DNA of 64,000 bases, from assembly GCF_004354985.1 (NCBI RefSeq), contig NZ_SMSK01000001.1:434001-498000 (forward strand). The letters are read 5' to 3'. Position numbers and translations under genes: made by a program. Positions within the stretch are counted from its first letter, which is position 1. Each line of letters begins with the position of its first letter. The notes beneath the pieces were generated by a model. That model was not told the origin of the DNA. It saw only the letters and a list, made by a program, of their open reading frames with translations, and did no database searches. The stretch comes from Segetibacter sp. 3557_3. Lineage in GTDB: Bacteria; Bacteroidota; Bacteroidia; Chitinophagales; Chitinophagaceae. Shown in pieces: positions 1 through 7,576 of this stretch.

Positions 1-250
1 AAAAAAGCATCGCTTTTACGGGATCTTTTTCGGCTGCATAAACCTCCGGGTCAGTTTCATCTGTTTCCACAATGTGCTGGATAACTGCGCCATATAAACT
101 CAGCTTGTCGGGAAAGTAATAGTATAGCGAAGCCTTTGACATGGAAACGTCATCCGCTATTTCAGTCATTGTTGTTTTACTAACGCCAAAATGGGCAAAG
201 CGTTTTTGCGCGGCCTGTAAGATTGTTTCTCTTTTGATGTCCTGTGCCAT
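1..250 (-). CDS. TetR/AcrR family transcriptional regulator, N-terminal part (cut by window start)
   Basis: Reading the minus strand from the ATG at 250 gives an open frame to the window edge, 83 residues. It begins MAQDIKRETILQAAQKRFAH, followed by a helix-turn-helix containing TTMTEIADDVSMSKASLYYYF, the usual N-terminal DNA-binding region of TetR-family repressors. The C-terminal ligand-binding domain lies outside the window, so the effector cannot be named. The gene is divergent from the umuD-like gene across about 330 bases, but nothing links the two functionally. Family assignment is firm; function is unknown. Confidence 0.85.
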   Translation of the reverse strand, partial: MAQDIKRETILQAAQKRFAHFGVSKTTMTEIADDVSMSKASLYYYFPDKLSLYGAVIQHIVETDETDPEVYAAEKDPVKAMLF

Positions 251-583
251 TGCAACGAATGTACTGGATTTATAAATATTCATATTGTCCTATATCGAGG
301 GGGAATTGTTACCCGGCATGGTCGGGCTGCAGTTTTCCTGGTTGAGCCATGCGGTTAAACTGAAAACCCGGCTTTTCCAATCAGAGAAAACAGAACATGC
401 CTAAACATCAGCTTACTTAGTGTTTGTATCATCATGTTTTTCCTGGTTACGGGAGAGACGCCCCCGCGGTTCCTGCATCGCCGGGTACCCCAAAGTTCGC
501 AGCCGTTTGTTGCCTTATTTGTTATGCACATTTTTTGGTAGAGTGGCCTGGCCTTTGCTAACTTTACTAAAATCTTTAGCAAA
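251..583. other. Divergent intergenic region
   Basis: This 333-base stretch separates the TetR gene (leftward) from the umuD-like gene (rightward) and should hold both promoters. No convincing open frame was found on either strand. A TTTG followed by AT-rich sequence lies upstream of umuD, but no clean TAnnTTTG element was identified, and no LexA-type palindrome could be recognised with confidence. Confidence 0.5.
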
Positions 584-985
584 ATGAAAGGAGAAACATC
601 ACACTTGCCAACAGGTTTCCCCTCGCCGGCACTCGACTATATGGAAGACCGGATAGACCTGAATAGAGAGTATATTAAACATCCGCTCGCAACTTTTTTC
701 GCCGAAAATGTAGGCGATTCAATGGTGAACGCCTTTATTCCACCCCAATCCAAGCTCATTATCGACCGGTCGTTGACTCCGAAAAATGGTGACATTATAC
801 TGGCTGTGCTCAATGGCGAGTTTATCGTCAGGTTTCTAAAGAAAAACCCGATACGGTCCTGGTTGTGCCCGGCCAATAATAAATACAAGGACATTGAAAT
901 TACGCCTGACCTCGACTTTAAAGTATGGGGTGTTGTAACTGCCATTATCACCCATTCAAACGATGTCAGAAAATGTATGCTTTAG
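584..985 (+). CDS. umuD: UmuD-like S24/LexA-family protein with altered catalytic dyad
   Basis: A 133-residue protein of the UmuD/LexA S24 fold. UmuD is the accessory subunit of DNA polymerase V and is activated by RecA-stimulated self-cleavage at a Cys-Gly bond. The GFPSPALDY block (residues 11-19), the Ser-containing GDSM motif (Ser46) and the NGEF block are clear. Two things are unusual. The catalytic lysine expected right after GEF-x-V is arginine (Arg83, codon agg), and only ten residues precede the GFPSP block, against 24 in E. coli UmuD, with Thr-Gly at the cleavage position. The protein may therefore be non-cleaving or already UmuD'-like; that is inference. An in-frame stop at 539 leaves no ATG upstream. 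Its end overlaps the start of umuC by 13 bases, so the two are probably co-translated. Confidence 0.85.
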   Translation: MKGETSHLPTGFPSPALDYMEDRIDLNREYIKHPLATFFAENVGDSMVNAFIPPQSKLIIDRSLTPKNGDIILAVLNGEFIVRFLKKNPIRSWLCPANNKYKDIEITPDLDFKVWGVVTAIITHSNDVRKCML

Positions 986-2235
986 TCGACTGCAACAACT
1001 TTTACTGTTCGTGCGAACGGCTTTTTAACCCCATGTTGGAGGGCAAACCGGTTATCGTTTTAAGCAACAACGATGGTTGTGCAATCGCAAGGAGCGAAGA
1101 GGCGAAGGCATTGGGTATTTCCATGGGAACTCCGGCATTTATGATCCGTGAAATTGTAAAGAACCACGATGTAAAGGTTTTCAGCAGCAACTATACCCTT
1201 TATGGCGATATGAGCGACCGGGTTATGCAAACACTCGCGGGCTTTGTAAGCAGGCTCGAAATTTATTCCATTGATGAAGCCTTCCTTGACATGCACAATA
1301 TGGAACATACCAATTTGCTAAAGCTCGGGATCCAGATCAGGCGGACAGTTATCAAAAACACGGGCATACCGGTATGTGTTGGTATCGCGCCAACAAAAAC
1401 ACTGGCAAAAATGGCCAACCGCTATGCAAAAAAGCGATGGCGCGAAGTTGGGGTGCATTGGGCAGCAAACCAGGATCTTATTGATGAAATGCTCGCTGCA
1501 ACCGAGGTCGGCAACATATGGGGTATCGGGCATCAATATGCATTGTTTTTAAAAACAAATGGTTTTAAAACAGCGCTTGACTTTGTTGGTGCGCCTGAGG
1601 AATGGGTAAGGGTGAATATGAGTGTGGTTGGACAAAGACTGTATAACGAGCTTAAAGGCATTCCGGCAATCAAATGGCAATTTGAAGCCAGGACTAAAAA
1701 GAACATCTGCACCTCACGCTCATTTGGGTCGTTGCTAACGGATAAAGCACTAATTCTCGAAGCGGCCTGCAACTATACCGCAAATTGCGCATTGAAACTC
1801 CGTCAGCAAAATTCCTGTGCACGCGAGGTAATCTTTTTCCTTCAAACCAACCCGCACCGTACCGAAGACAAGCAATACATGATGAGCATAAAACTAAAGC
1901 TTGAGTCGGCAACGAACAATACACCTGAATTGATTAAGTACGTGTCGAAAGGGTTTGAGCTGATTTATAAACCAGGGTTCAATTACCTGAAATGTGGTGT
2001 AATTGTCGATAGCCTCGTGCCCGAATCGGAGGTTCAGTACAGTATGTTCAGCGATGTTGATGACGGCAAAACAAAACGTGTGAATTCCGCAATAGACAGC
2101 ATTAACCGGAACATTGGCAAAGAAACAGTGCGCTTTGCGGTCCAGGGTTTCGAAAAAAAGTACCGACTGAAGGCGGAAATGCTTAGCCACCGATACAGCA
2201 CCAATATCAATGAACTCATTAAAGTGACACGTTGA
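973..2235 (+). CDS. umuC: DNA polymerase V catalytic subunit UmuC (Y-family polymerase)
   Basis: A 421-residue Y-family translesion polymerase. The ATG at 973 was chosen because the protein then begins MYALVDCNNFYCSCERLFNP, the conserved UmuC N-terminus carrying the first metal-binding Asp (Asp6). The frame opens earlier, at 925, but that extension is Cys/His-rich and unlike the family. YSIDEAFLD supplies the other active-site acids (Asp101, Glu102). The C-terminal end (about residues 375-421, with KAEMLSHRYS) matches the small C-terminal domain typical of UmuC. It overlaps the umuD-like gene by 13 bases and the next gene by one base (TGATG), indicating an operon. The expected role is error-prone bypass synthesis during the SOS response. 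Confidence 0.95.
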   Translation: MYALVDCNNFYCSCERLFNPMLEGKPVIVLSNNDGCAIARSEEAKALGISMGTPAFMIREIVKNHDVKVFSSNYTLYGDMSDRVMQTLAGFVSRLEIYSIDEAFLDMHNMEHTNLLKLGIQIRRTVIKNTGIPVCVGIAPTKTLAKMANRYAKKRWREVGVHWAANQDLIDEMLAATEVGNIWGIGHQYALFLKTNGFKTALDFVGAPEEWVRVNMSVVGQRLYNELKGIPAIKWQFEARTKKNICTSRSFGSLLTDKALILEAACNYTANCALKLRQQNSCAREVIFFLQTNPHRTEDKQYMMSIKLKLESATNNTPELIKYVSKGFELIYKPGFNYLKCGVIVDSLVPESEVQYSMFSDVDDGKTKRVNSAIDSINRNIGKETVRFAVQGFEKKYRLKAEMLSHRYSTNINELIKVTR

Positions 2236-2735
2236 TGGTTCAGCCATTTGTACGGTTTAAACCCGAATATATCAACAGGTTATTGCTGTTGAAAAAGATC
2301 TATCTCGTTAGCCAGTCTTACAAAAGGATAACGCACCCACCCGGCACCGAAAAGCCAACAGGGCTATTGTTGACCGACTATGATGATCCCGGCTTGGGCA
2401 AAACCCACTTAAATGCAATTAAAACCGATCCCATGGCCTACCTATTAAACCTGGCGAACGAAGCACATTTGTTAAAAATAAAAGAACTGCTTGCCGGTAA
2501 CAAGTACGTCATCTATTGGTCGGTTGTTGAAGACCCGACGTTATTGCGAAAAACCCTTGATTTTAATTATAAGGACCATATTCGCAGGTTTGTATTGGCA
2601 AACACCAATTGGCGGATTGGTGCAGATGAGCAAATCCGTGCAAGTATGCAGGTAATTTTTGGCGAACTGTTTATCATTTTAAAACGCGGCAACCAAACCA
2701 TGCGGGTAAAATTCGAGGAGATCGAGCGGCTGTAG
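2235..2735 (+). CDS. Unknown protein encoded directly after umuC
   Basis: A 166-residue protein of no family I recognise. The ATG at 2235 overlaps the umuC stop codon in the arrangement TGATG, which strongly suggests translational coupling. An in-frame TTG at 2232 is a less likely start. The sequence is soluble and basic, with no signal peptide or membrane segment. It contains a Gly/Asp-rich stretch (TDYDDPGLGKT, residues 47-57) that only superficially resembles a P-loop and lacks the GxxxxGK[ST] spacing. A C-terminal segment is rich in beta-type residues (IFGELFIILKRGNQTMRVKF). Its place in the umuDC operon suggests a role in translesion synthesis or SOS control, but that is inference from position only. 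Confidence 0.75.
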   Translation: MVQPFVRFKPEYINRLLLLKKIYLVSQSYKRITHPPGTEKPTGLLLTDYDDPGLGKTHLNAIKTDPMAYLLNLANEAHLLKIKELLAGNKYVIYWSVVEDPTLLRKTLDFNYKDHIRRFVLANTNWRIGADEQIRASMQVIFGELFIILKRGNQTMRVKFEEIERL

Positions 2736-3000
2736 GGTGGGGGTTGAGATTGGGTATTGAGGATGGGCGGATGGACGGATTGCGGATGGACGGATTGCGG
2801 ATGGACGGATTGCGGATGGACGGATTGCGGATGGACGGATTGCGGATGGGCGGATTGGGTGTTAAGTTATTGGGTATTGGGTATTGTGGATGGGCGGATT
2901 GCGGATTGGCGGATTGGGTATTGAGGTATGCGGATGGACGGATTGCGGATTGGCGGATTGGGTATTTAGGTATTTAGGTATTAAGGTATTGGGTATTCAG
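2736..3000. repeat. 15-bp minisatellite and degenerate GGATTG/GGTATT repeats
   Basis: From 2771 to 2845 the unit ATGGACGGATTGCGG occurs five times in perfect tandem. It is flanked by degenerate versions (GGATGGGCGGATTGGG and similar) up to about 2960, then by GGTATT-type repeats (GGTATTTAGGTATTTAGGTATT) to about 2996. Because 15 is a multiple of three, the array produces a spurious 77-codon open frame of MDGLR repeats from 2744. It has no plausible start context or family resemblance, so I treat it as non-coding. It lies between the umuC operon and the SRAP gene. Confidence 0.9.
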
Positions 3001-3110
3001 ATGGGGAATTATTAATAAATGATGACGGGTTATGGAACCCGTTAATTCTCAGGGTTTGATGACGCAGTCCGGGTGTCGTGGCTTAAATTTGAAAAAACTG
3101 AGCCAAGCCG

Positions 3111-3908
3111 ATGTGCTACGACATTTCGTTTACCATTGATGTAAGAACACTTGCCGACTATTTTCCTGACCTGGTTGCGGATACGCAGATTGAGTTGAAT
3201 TTTGATCCTACCCACATTGTGGGACATGCCTATAATGAACACCCCATTATTTACCGCCACCGTGAGGATAAAAAGCTGCACGTTAAAATGATGGAATGGG
3301 GTTGCATTCCGTTTTATGTAAAAGATATCGATACGTTCAAAAAACAAAGGGCCAGCATGCTTAATGCCCGGAGTGAACGAATACTGACCGATCAAAAAAG
3401 TTATTGGTACAAAATCAGAACGCGTCGCTGTCTTGTTCCCGTAAGTGGAATTTATGAACACCGCGCCATTAAAGGTTGGAAGCACAAAGTGCCCTATTTT
3501 ATCAAGATCGCTGATCAAAACCTGTTTTACCTTCCCGGACTTTACTCTGCCAACGATGTAGTGGATAAGGAAACGGGTGAGATCACCAAACGATTCACCT
3601 ACACCATTGTTACCCGTCCTGCCAACTCGCTGATGAAGCAAATTCATAATGACGGTGAAAACAAATGGCGGATGCCCCTTTTTTTGCCGTTTGAACGCGC
3701 ACAACAATGGCTTGAAGAAGATTTAGCGGAGAGCCAGTACCAGGAGATACTTGACTTTGAAATGCCATCTTCAGCGCTTGCCGCATGGCCGGTTTTTAGC
3801 ATTCGGACCCCTAAACTCCGTAGCGACGATAAAGCTAAAAACGAGTTTTACGAGTGGGAAAATCTGCCGCCCTTGTCGCTTGCTGATGATGAAACCATTC
3901 CGGGTTAG
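3111..3908 (+). CDS. SOS response-associated peptidase (SRAP/HMCES/YedK family)
   Basis: A 265-residue SRAP-domain protein. The family covalently traps abasic sites in single-stranded DNA through the N-terminal Cys2 exposed after Met removal, shielding the lesion from error-prone processing. The expected residues are present: Cys2 immediately after the start at 3111, the NARSE block (Asn85, Arg87, Glu89), Glu116 in GIYEH, and His179 followed by RMP (187-189). The need for Cys2 fixes the start. It lies on the same strand as umuDC, about 375 bases downstream and beyond the minisatellite, so co-regulation in a DNA-damage response is plausible but not shown. Length matches the family. Confidence 0.93.
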   Translation: MCYDISFTIDVRTLADYFPDLVADTQIELNFDPTHIVGHAYNEHPIIYRHREDKKLHVKMMEWGCIPFYVKDIDTFKKQRASMLNARSERILTDQKSYWYKIRTRRCLVPVSGIYEHRAIKGWKHKVPYFIKIADQNLFYLPGLYSANDVVDKETGEITKRFTYTIVTRPANSLMKQIHNDGENKWRMPLFLPFERAQQWLEEDLAESQYQEILDFEMPSSALAAWPVFSIRTPKLRSDDKAKNEFYEWENLPPLSLADDETIPG

Positions 3909-4421
3909 TCTATAACGTTGTGCATTAAATTTAAACGTTGGCAACACGGTATTGCAGCCATGCACCCTACTAATATAACACTGTTTTGTTTTGCCGTTTG
4001 TCCTGGTGTTGCGCGTGTAGGCCTAGATTACTGTCCAAAGGATTACAATACCGGGATCCCATACGGCGCCTATAGGTAAGATGGAGCGCTGCGATTAGAG
4101 ATATGCTGGTAAGTGCGTGATAGCATTCCCCTTCATCATTATGGAAAGGAGTGTGCAGATGGAGTTTATCCGGTGCTGGCCGATTCGTCAACCAGGGATG
4201 GGCAACTACCTGGTGTTGGTTCTTGAGCCGGTGCCTTTGAGTTAGCAGTAATGTTTTTCCTGCTGCTTGAAATGATGCCGTAAAAGTGAGTGACACAACC
4301 GGAGCCCCATAGATGATCAACCGCCTGCTACCAAAAAAAAACTAGTGACGGGTGTACTCACCTCAGGCATGGCGTGGTTATCCTGATTGCTGCAGGGCAT
4401 TTCGCTTATAGCAGGCAGGAG
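3909..4421. other. Intergenic region between convergent genes
   Basis: About 510 bases between the SRAP gene (rightward) and the Kef-type antiporter (leftward). Weak open frames on the minus strand have no family resemblance and look random. The stretch contains one copy of a dispersed 20-bp motif (4280-4299, listed separately) followed by an A-run. No strong hairpin-plus-T terminator was identified. Confidence 0.5.
4280..4304 (+). repeat. Dispersed motif, copy A (consensus GTACAAGTGAGTGACACAAC)
   Basis: The first 20 bases match the consensus in 19 of 20 positions. Copy B at 34814-34838 matches this copy in 23 of 25 positions, including a 17-base exact run ending in CCGGAG. Weak similarity continues downstream through an A-rich stretch in both. 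Both copies sit between convergent genes. Function unknown. Confidence 0.65.
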
Positions 4422-6596
4422 TTATCCGCCCTCCTTACCAGGTTGCTTTTTGAATAACCCCGATATAAAGCTACCTGCCTTGTTGACTATTTTTGCATCG
4501 GCAATAGACTCAGCAAGGCTGCTGTCGACGTGCTCGATATTATCCATCTTTAATCCCCGTTCAATTTGCTGCGGATACAACATGATAAAGCTGTTTGAGA
4601 CAAAGTAGTTCGACAGGTAGTATGGCATCTTCTCCAATTGTTGTTGGTAAGAAACATGGCCTTTTCTTGAGGAGACAATTACCAGCAAATCATTCTTTCG
4701 GACCTCGCGGCTGAAAATGAGAAAGTCATCCCAATTACTGAATTCATGAAAAATCATTTTGATCTCAGCCTTCAGTTCCTGTTGCTGATCCTGCAATTCC
4801 TTGATGGTTGATTTGGCCGCGTAAAACTCGATGCCAATACCCGCTTCCCTGGTTATGGTACAAAGTTTCGCAAACCAATGTGAAAACCCAGGTTCCAGTT
4901 CGGCATTAGGGGTAACGACCACGATAATCCTGTTTAAGGTATTAAAAGGCTGGACCGACTTGTAGATGAAAACTGTTTCAGACATGTGTTTGAGGATCCG
5001 CTCCGCTGTTGCACCAAGGAAATTTCTTTGGTTTGCCTGGTGATGAATGCCGATAAGCAGGTCGGTAATATTCTGTTCTTTCAGCGTATAAATAATTCCA
5101 TTGCTGATATTGACGTCGAACCTCGTTATCGGAATGATGGATTGACCGGTTGCAAGCGCATGACTCACTGCTTTGTCCATCATCTTTTTTGCCATCGACA
5201 TCGTTTTGCTGTTGTCGTGTTCATCGCTGACGATGTTGAGTGCGTAAACAGGTATCCCGCTCTTTTTGGGCTTTAACATCAGCCCGAAATCAATTAGCTC
5301 GGTCACCGTTTCGGGGTAGGCAAGGGCGATTAGTACCTTTTCTGTTGCGTGTTCCGCATCTGCAACATTCTCTTCTTTAAGCGCCAGCTGTTGCGATACT
5401 TTTTCTACAACAAACGAACTGATGGTGCAGGTAACCAGGATCATTAAAATGGTACCGTTTAATACGTCTTCATTCAATAAACGTATTGGCTCACCTGTTG
5501 GTGTTTCGCCTACGATGATATTGTAGCCTACAAGAACAACGGCCAGTGTGGCACCGACCCTGGCGGTGCTTAAACCAAATATCATCTGGCGTTCCTGTTT
5601 GGTTAATTTGAACGTTTTTTGAGTTGTCCATGCAGCAAGGTACTTGGATAATACGGCAAGCACCGTCATTACCAATGCCACCTTTAAGGCGCCAAATCCC
5701 TTAAAAAGCACACTTATGTCGACCAGCATGCCTACACCAATAAGAAAAAATGGTATGAAGAAAGCGTTGCCCACGAACTCAATCCGGTTCATTAGTGCCG
5801 AAGAATGCGGGATAAACCTGTTTAATGCAAGACCCGCCAGAAATGCGCCGATGATGGGTTCAAGGCCTGCAAGCTGCGCGAGGAATGCACCCAAAAACAC
5901 CATAGCTAACACGAAGATGTATTGTGCAACCGCTTCTTCAAAGGTTTTAAAAAACCACCGGGCAATCATTGGGAAAACCAGGAAGATGATCAGGCCGAAT
6001 ATAATGGTGGCAATCGCAAGCTTCACCCAAAACATTGCGTTTATTTCTCCCTTAGTGACGCCGGTTACACCCGCAAGTACAAGCAGCGCGAGTATATCGG
6101 TGATGATTGTTCCGCCAATTGTGAGTGTAACCGATCTAATCCTGGCGATACCGTACCTGCTTGTTATGGGGTAAGCAAGTAGGGTATGGGACGCAAACAT
6201 GCCTGCTACAAGTAACGAAGATGGAAGACTGAAGTTGAGTATGTAATAGGCAGCGATTGTACCCAGTACCATGGGTACAAGAAATGTGTACAGGCCAAAA
6301 ACAAAGCTCTTTAACCGGTTTTTTCTAAATTCTTCAAGATCGATCTCGAGCCCCGCGGTAAACATAATGTACAGCAGTCCCACGGTACCAAAAAGCACAA
6401 TGCTGCTGTCTCTAAGCAGAAGGTTTAAGCCGAATGGCCCGATTAATACACCCGCAAGAATTAACCCGATAATATGTGGCACCTTTATTTTGTTGAATAA
6501 AATGGGTGCAAACAATATGATGAATAATACCAGTGAAAAGATAATTACCGGGTTGGTCAGGGGCAGGGTAAATTCCAGTTCGTTTAATAAATACAT
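4422..6596 (-). CDS. Kef-type cation:proton antiporter (CPA2 family) with Usp-like C-terminal domain
   Basis: A 724-residue inner-membrane protein. Roughly residues 1-400 form the multi-helix Na+/H+ exchanger-type transport domain, with the characteristic KVPHIIGLILAGVLIGPFG segment near residue 38 and about a dozen hydrophobic helices. Residues from about 420 are soluble and resemble universal-stress-like domains (VLIALAYPETVTELIDFGLM; GATAERILKHMSETVFIYKS). This layout is common in Bacteroidota CPA2 antiporters. The substrate (K+ or Na+) cannot be told from sequence. The ATG at 6596 is the first in frame. The lipoprotein gene upstream (6613-7182) is 16 bases away on the same strand, so they may be co-transcribed. 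Confidence 0.88.
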   Translation of the reverse strand: MYLLNELEFTLPLTNPVIIFSLVLFIILFAPILFNKIKVPHIIGLILAGVLIGPFGLNLLLRDSSIVLFGTVGLLYIMFTAGLEIDLEEFRKNRLKSFVFGLYTFLVPMVLGTIAAYYILNFSLPSSLLVAGMFASHTLLAYPITSRYGIARIRSVTLTIGGTIITDILALLVLAGVTGVTKGEINAMFWVKLAIATIIFGLIIFLVFPMIARWFFKTFEEAVAQYIFVLAMVFLGAFLAQLAGLEPIIGAFLAGLALNRFIPHSSALMNRIEFVGNAFFIPFFLIGVGMLVDISVLFKGFGALKVALVMTVLAVLSKYLAAWTTQKTFKLTKQERQMIFGLSTARVGATLAVVLVGYNIIVGETPTGEPIRLLNEDVLNGTILMILVTCTISSFVVEKVSQQLALKEENVADAEHATEKVLIALAYPETVTELIDFGLMLKPKKSGIPVYALNIVSDEHDNSKTMSMAKKMMDKAVSHALATGQSIIPITRFDVNISNGIIYTLKEQNITDLLIGIHHQANQRNFLGATAERILKHMSETVFIYKSVQPFNTLNRIIVVVTPNAELEPGFSHWFAKLCTITREAGIGIEFYAAKSTIKELQDQQQELKAEIKMIFHEFSNWDDFLIFSREVRKNDLLVIVSSRKGHVSYQQQLEKMPYYLSNYFVSNSFIMLYPQQIERGLKMDNIEHVDSSLAESIADAKIVNKAGSFISGLFKKQPGKEGG

Positions 6597-6612
6597 AATG
6601 CTGCTTTCGTGA

Positions 6613-7182
6613 TTATAGTTTGTTCATTTCAAGCGCATAAATCACTTTGCAGTCATTTACCCGTACAATTTCCCGCTGTCCGCTCACATTTTTTTCATTA
6701 ACCATCCTCAACCGAACAAACATCCGCGTTGCAGCCTGCGGAACAGTTGTCTCGGAAGTTTCAGAAAGCTCGATATTATTACCGGTACTGGTGCCGGTAT
6801 AAACCCTTACAACATCATTGCCGACCATAGCCTTTGCAAGGATGTTTGGTCCCTGGTACGAGATATCCCATTGCTCTGATTTTTTATCGCCTACAGCAGA
6901 ACCGGCGCAAGTCGTTTCGGTGCAGGTCATTTGAACCGACCAGCGGCCTGCAAGAGCGGGGTTGATGATGGCAGAGGTATCGACTAATGCGCTGTCGATT
7001 TTTTGCTGCATGGAATTTAACTCCTGTTCTTTGAGGTTAACCGCTTGTTCCCTGAAGACGAGGTCCTGTTCCTTTTGATTTAAGGCTGCTTCCCGCTGGC
7101 GAAGTTGATCTTCTCTCTGCCGGATGTCGCAACCGTTGCAAAAAGTTGCTATAGCCACAAGGCATATGATGTATCCTTTCAT
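6613..7182 (-). CDS. Coiled-coil lipoprotein of unknown function
   Basis: A 189-residue protein with a short lipoprotein signal peptide, MKGYIICLVAIATFCNGC, giving a probable lipidated Cys18. A strongly charged heptad-like stretch follows (residues 20-62, RQREDQLRQREAALNQKEQ...), which should form a coiled coil. A C-terminal globular domain (about 75-189) has two or three cysteines and beta-rich sequence. No family was recognised. It lies 16 bases upstream of the Kef-type antiporter in the same direction, so it may be its envelope partner; that is inference from spacing. Confidence 0.72.
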   Translation of the reverse strand: MKGYIICLVAIATFCNGCDIRQREDQLRQREAALNQKEQDLVFREQAVNLKEQELNSMQQKIDSALVDTSAIINPALAGRWSVQMTCTETTCAGSAVGDKKSEQWDISYQGPNILAKAMVGNDVVRVYTGTSTGNNIELSETSETTVPQAATRMFVRLRMVNEKNVSGQREIVRVNDCKVIYALEMNKL

Positions 7183-7576
7183 TTATATTGCTTTCGTTGC
7201 CTGTTAAGGGAAATGAAGAATAAAACACGAATTTACCGCATTGTTTAGTAGCGGCTTTAAAACAGGACCATTCTAACTTGCTTATAATGTATCGGGATGA
7301 GAAAAGTTCATGACGCGACATGACCGGTAAGACTAATATTGAAAGGCCCCTTTCTATGAACAGGGGTCTTTCAACATAGCCTTATCAAACTATCTTAACA
7401 AAACTAAACTGGAACAGGCCGGGGTAGTAATAAAAGGGACAAACGTTACGCTACATCGATAGGTTTGAATAGCATTTCTTAAGGTTGTTGATGAGCTACA
7501 ATTCGGGGCACTGTCACAGATGGGCGTTGCGTGTGCAAACACCCAAACCCCACCGCATGCCCAATTTAGGTCCAGG
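7183..7576. other. Intergenic region after the permease array
   Basis: About 390 bases between the last permease of the array and the start of the lipoprotein gene, both leftward. It holds a hairpin at 7341-7372 (listed separately) and presumably the lipoprotein promoter. Short open frames here show no gene-like features. Confidence 0.5.
7341..7372 (-). terminator. Inverted repeat, probable terminator of the permease array
   Basis: GAAAGGCCCCT and AGGGGTCTTTC form an 11-base stem with one G-T wobble position around a ten-base loop. On the minus strand it lies about 200 bases after the last permease stop codon and is followed by a modestly T-rich sequence (CAATATTAGTCTT). The U-tract is imperfect, so it could also be a processing or stability hairpin. 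Confidence 0.5.

Noticed and set aside
2400-2450. Possible P-loop in the gene after umuC (GLGKT)
   Set aside because: Spacing does not fit GxxxxGK[ST] and no other nucleotide-binding motif is present.
2744-2977. Open frame of MDGLR repeats
   Set aside because: It is a reading frame across the 15-bp minisatellite; there is no signal, start context or family support.
3970-4320. 116-codon frame on the minus strand
   Set aside because: No family, signal or start context; it lies in an intergenic region between convergent genes.
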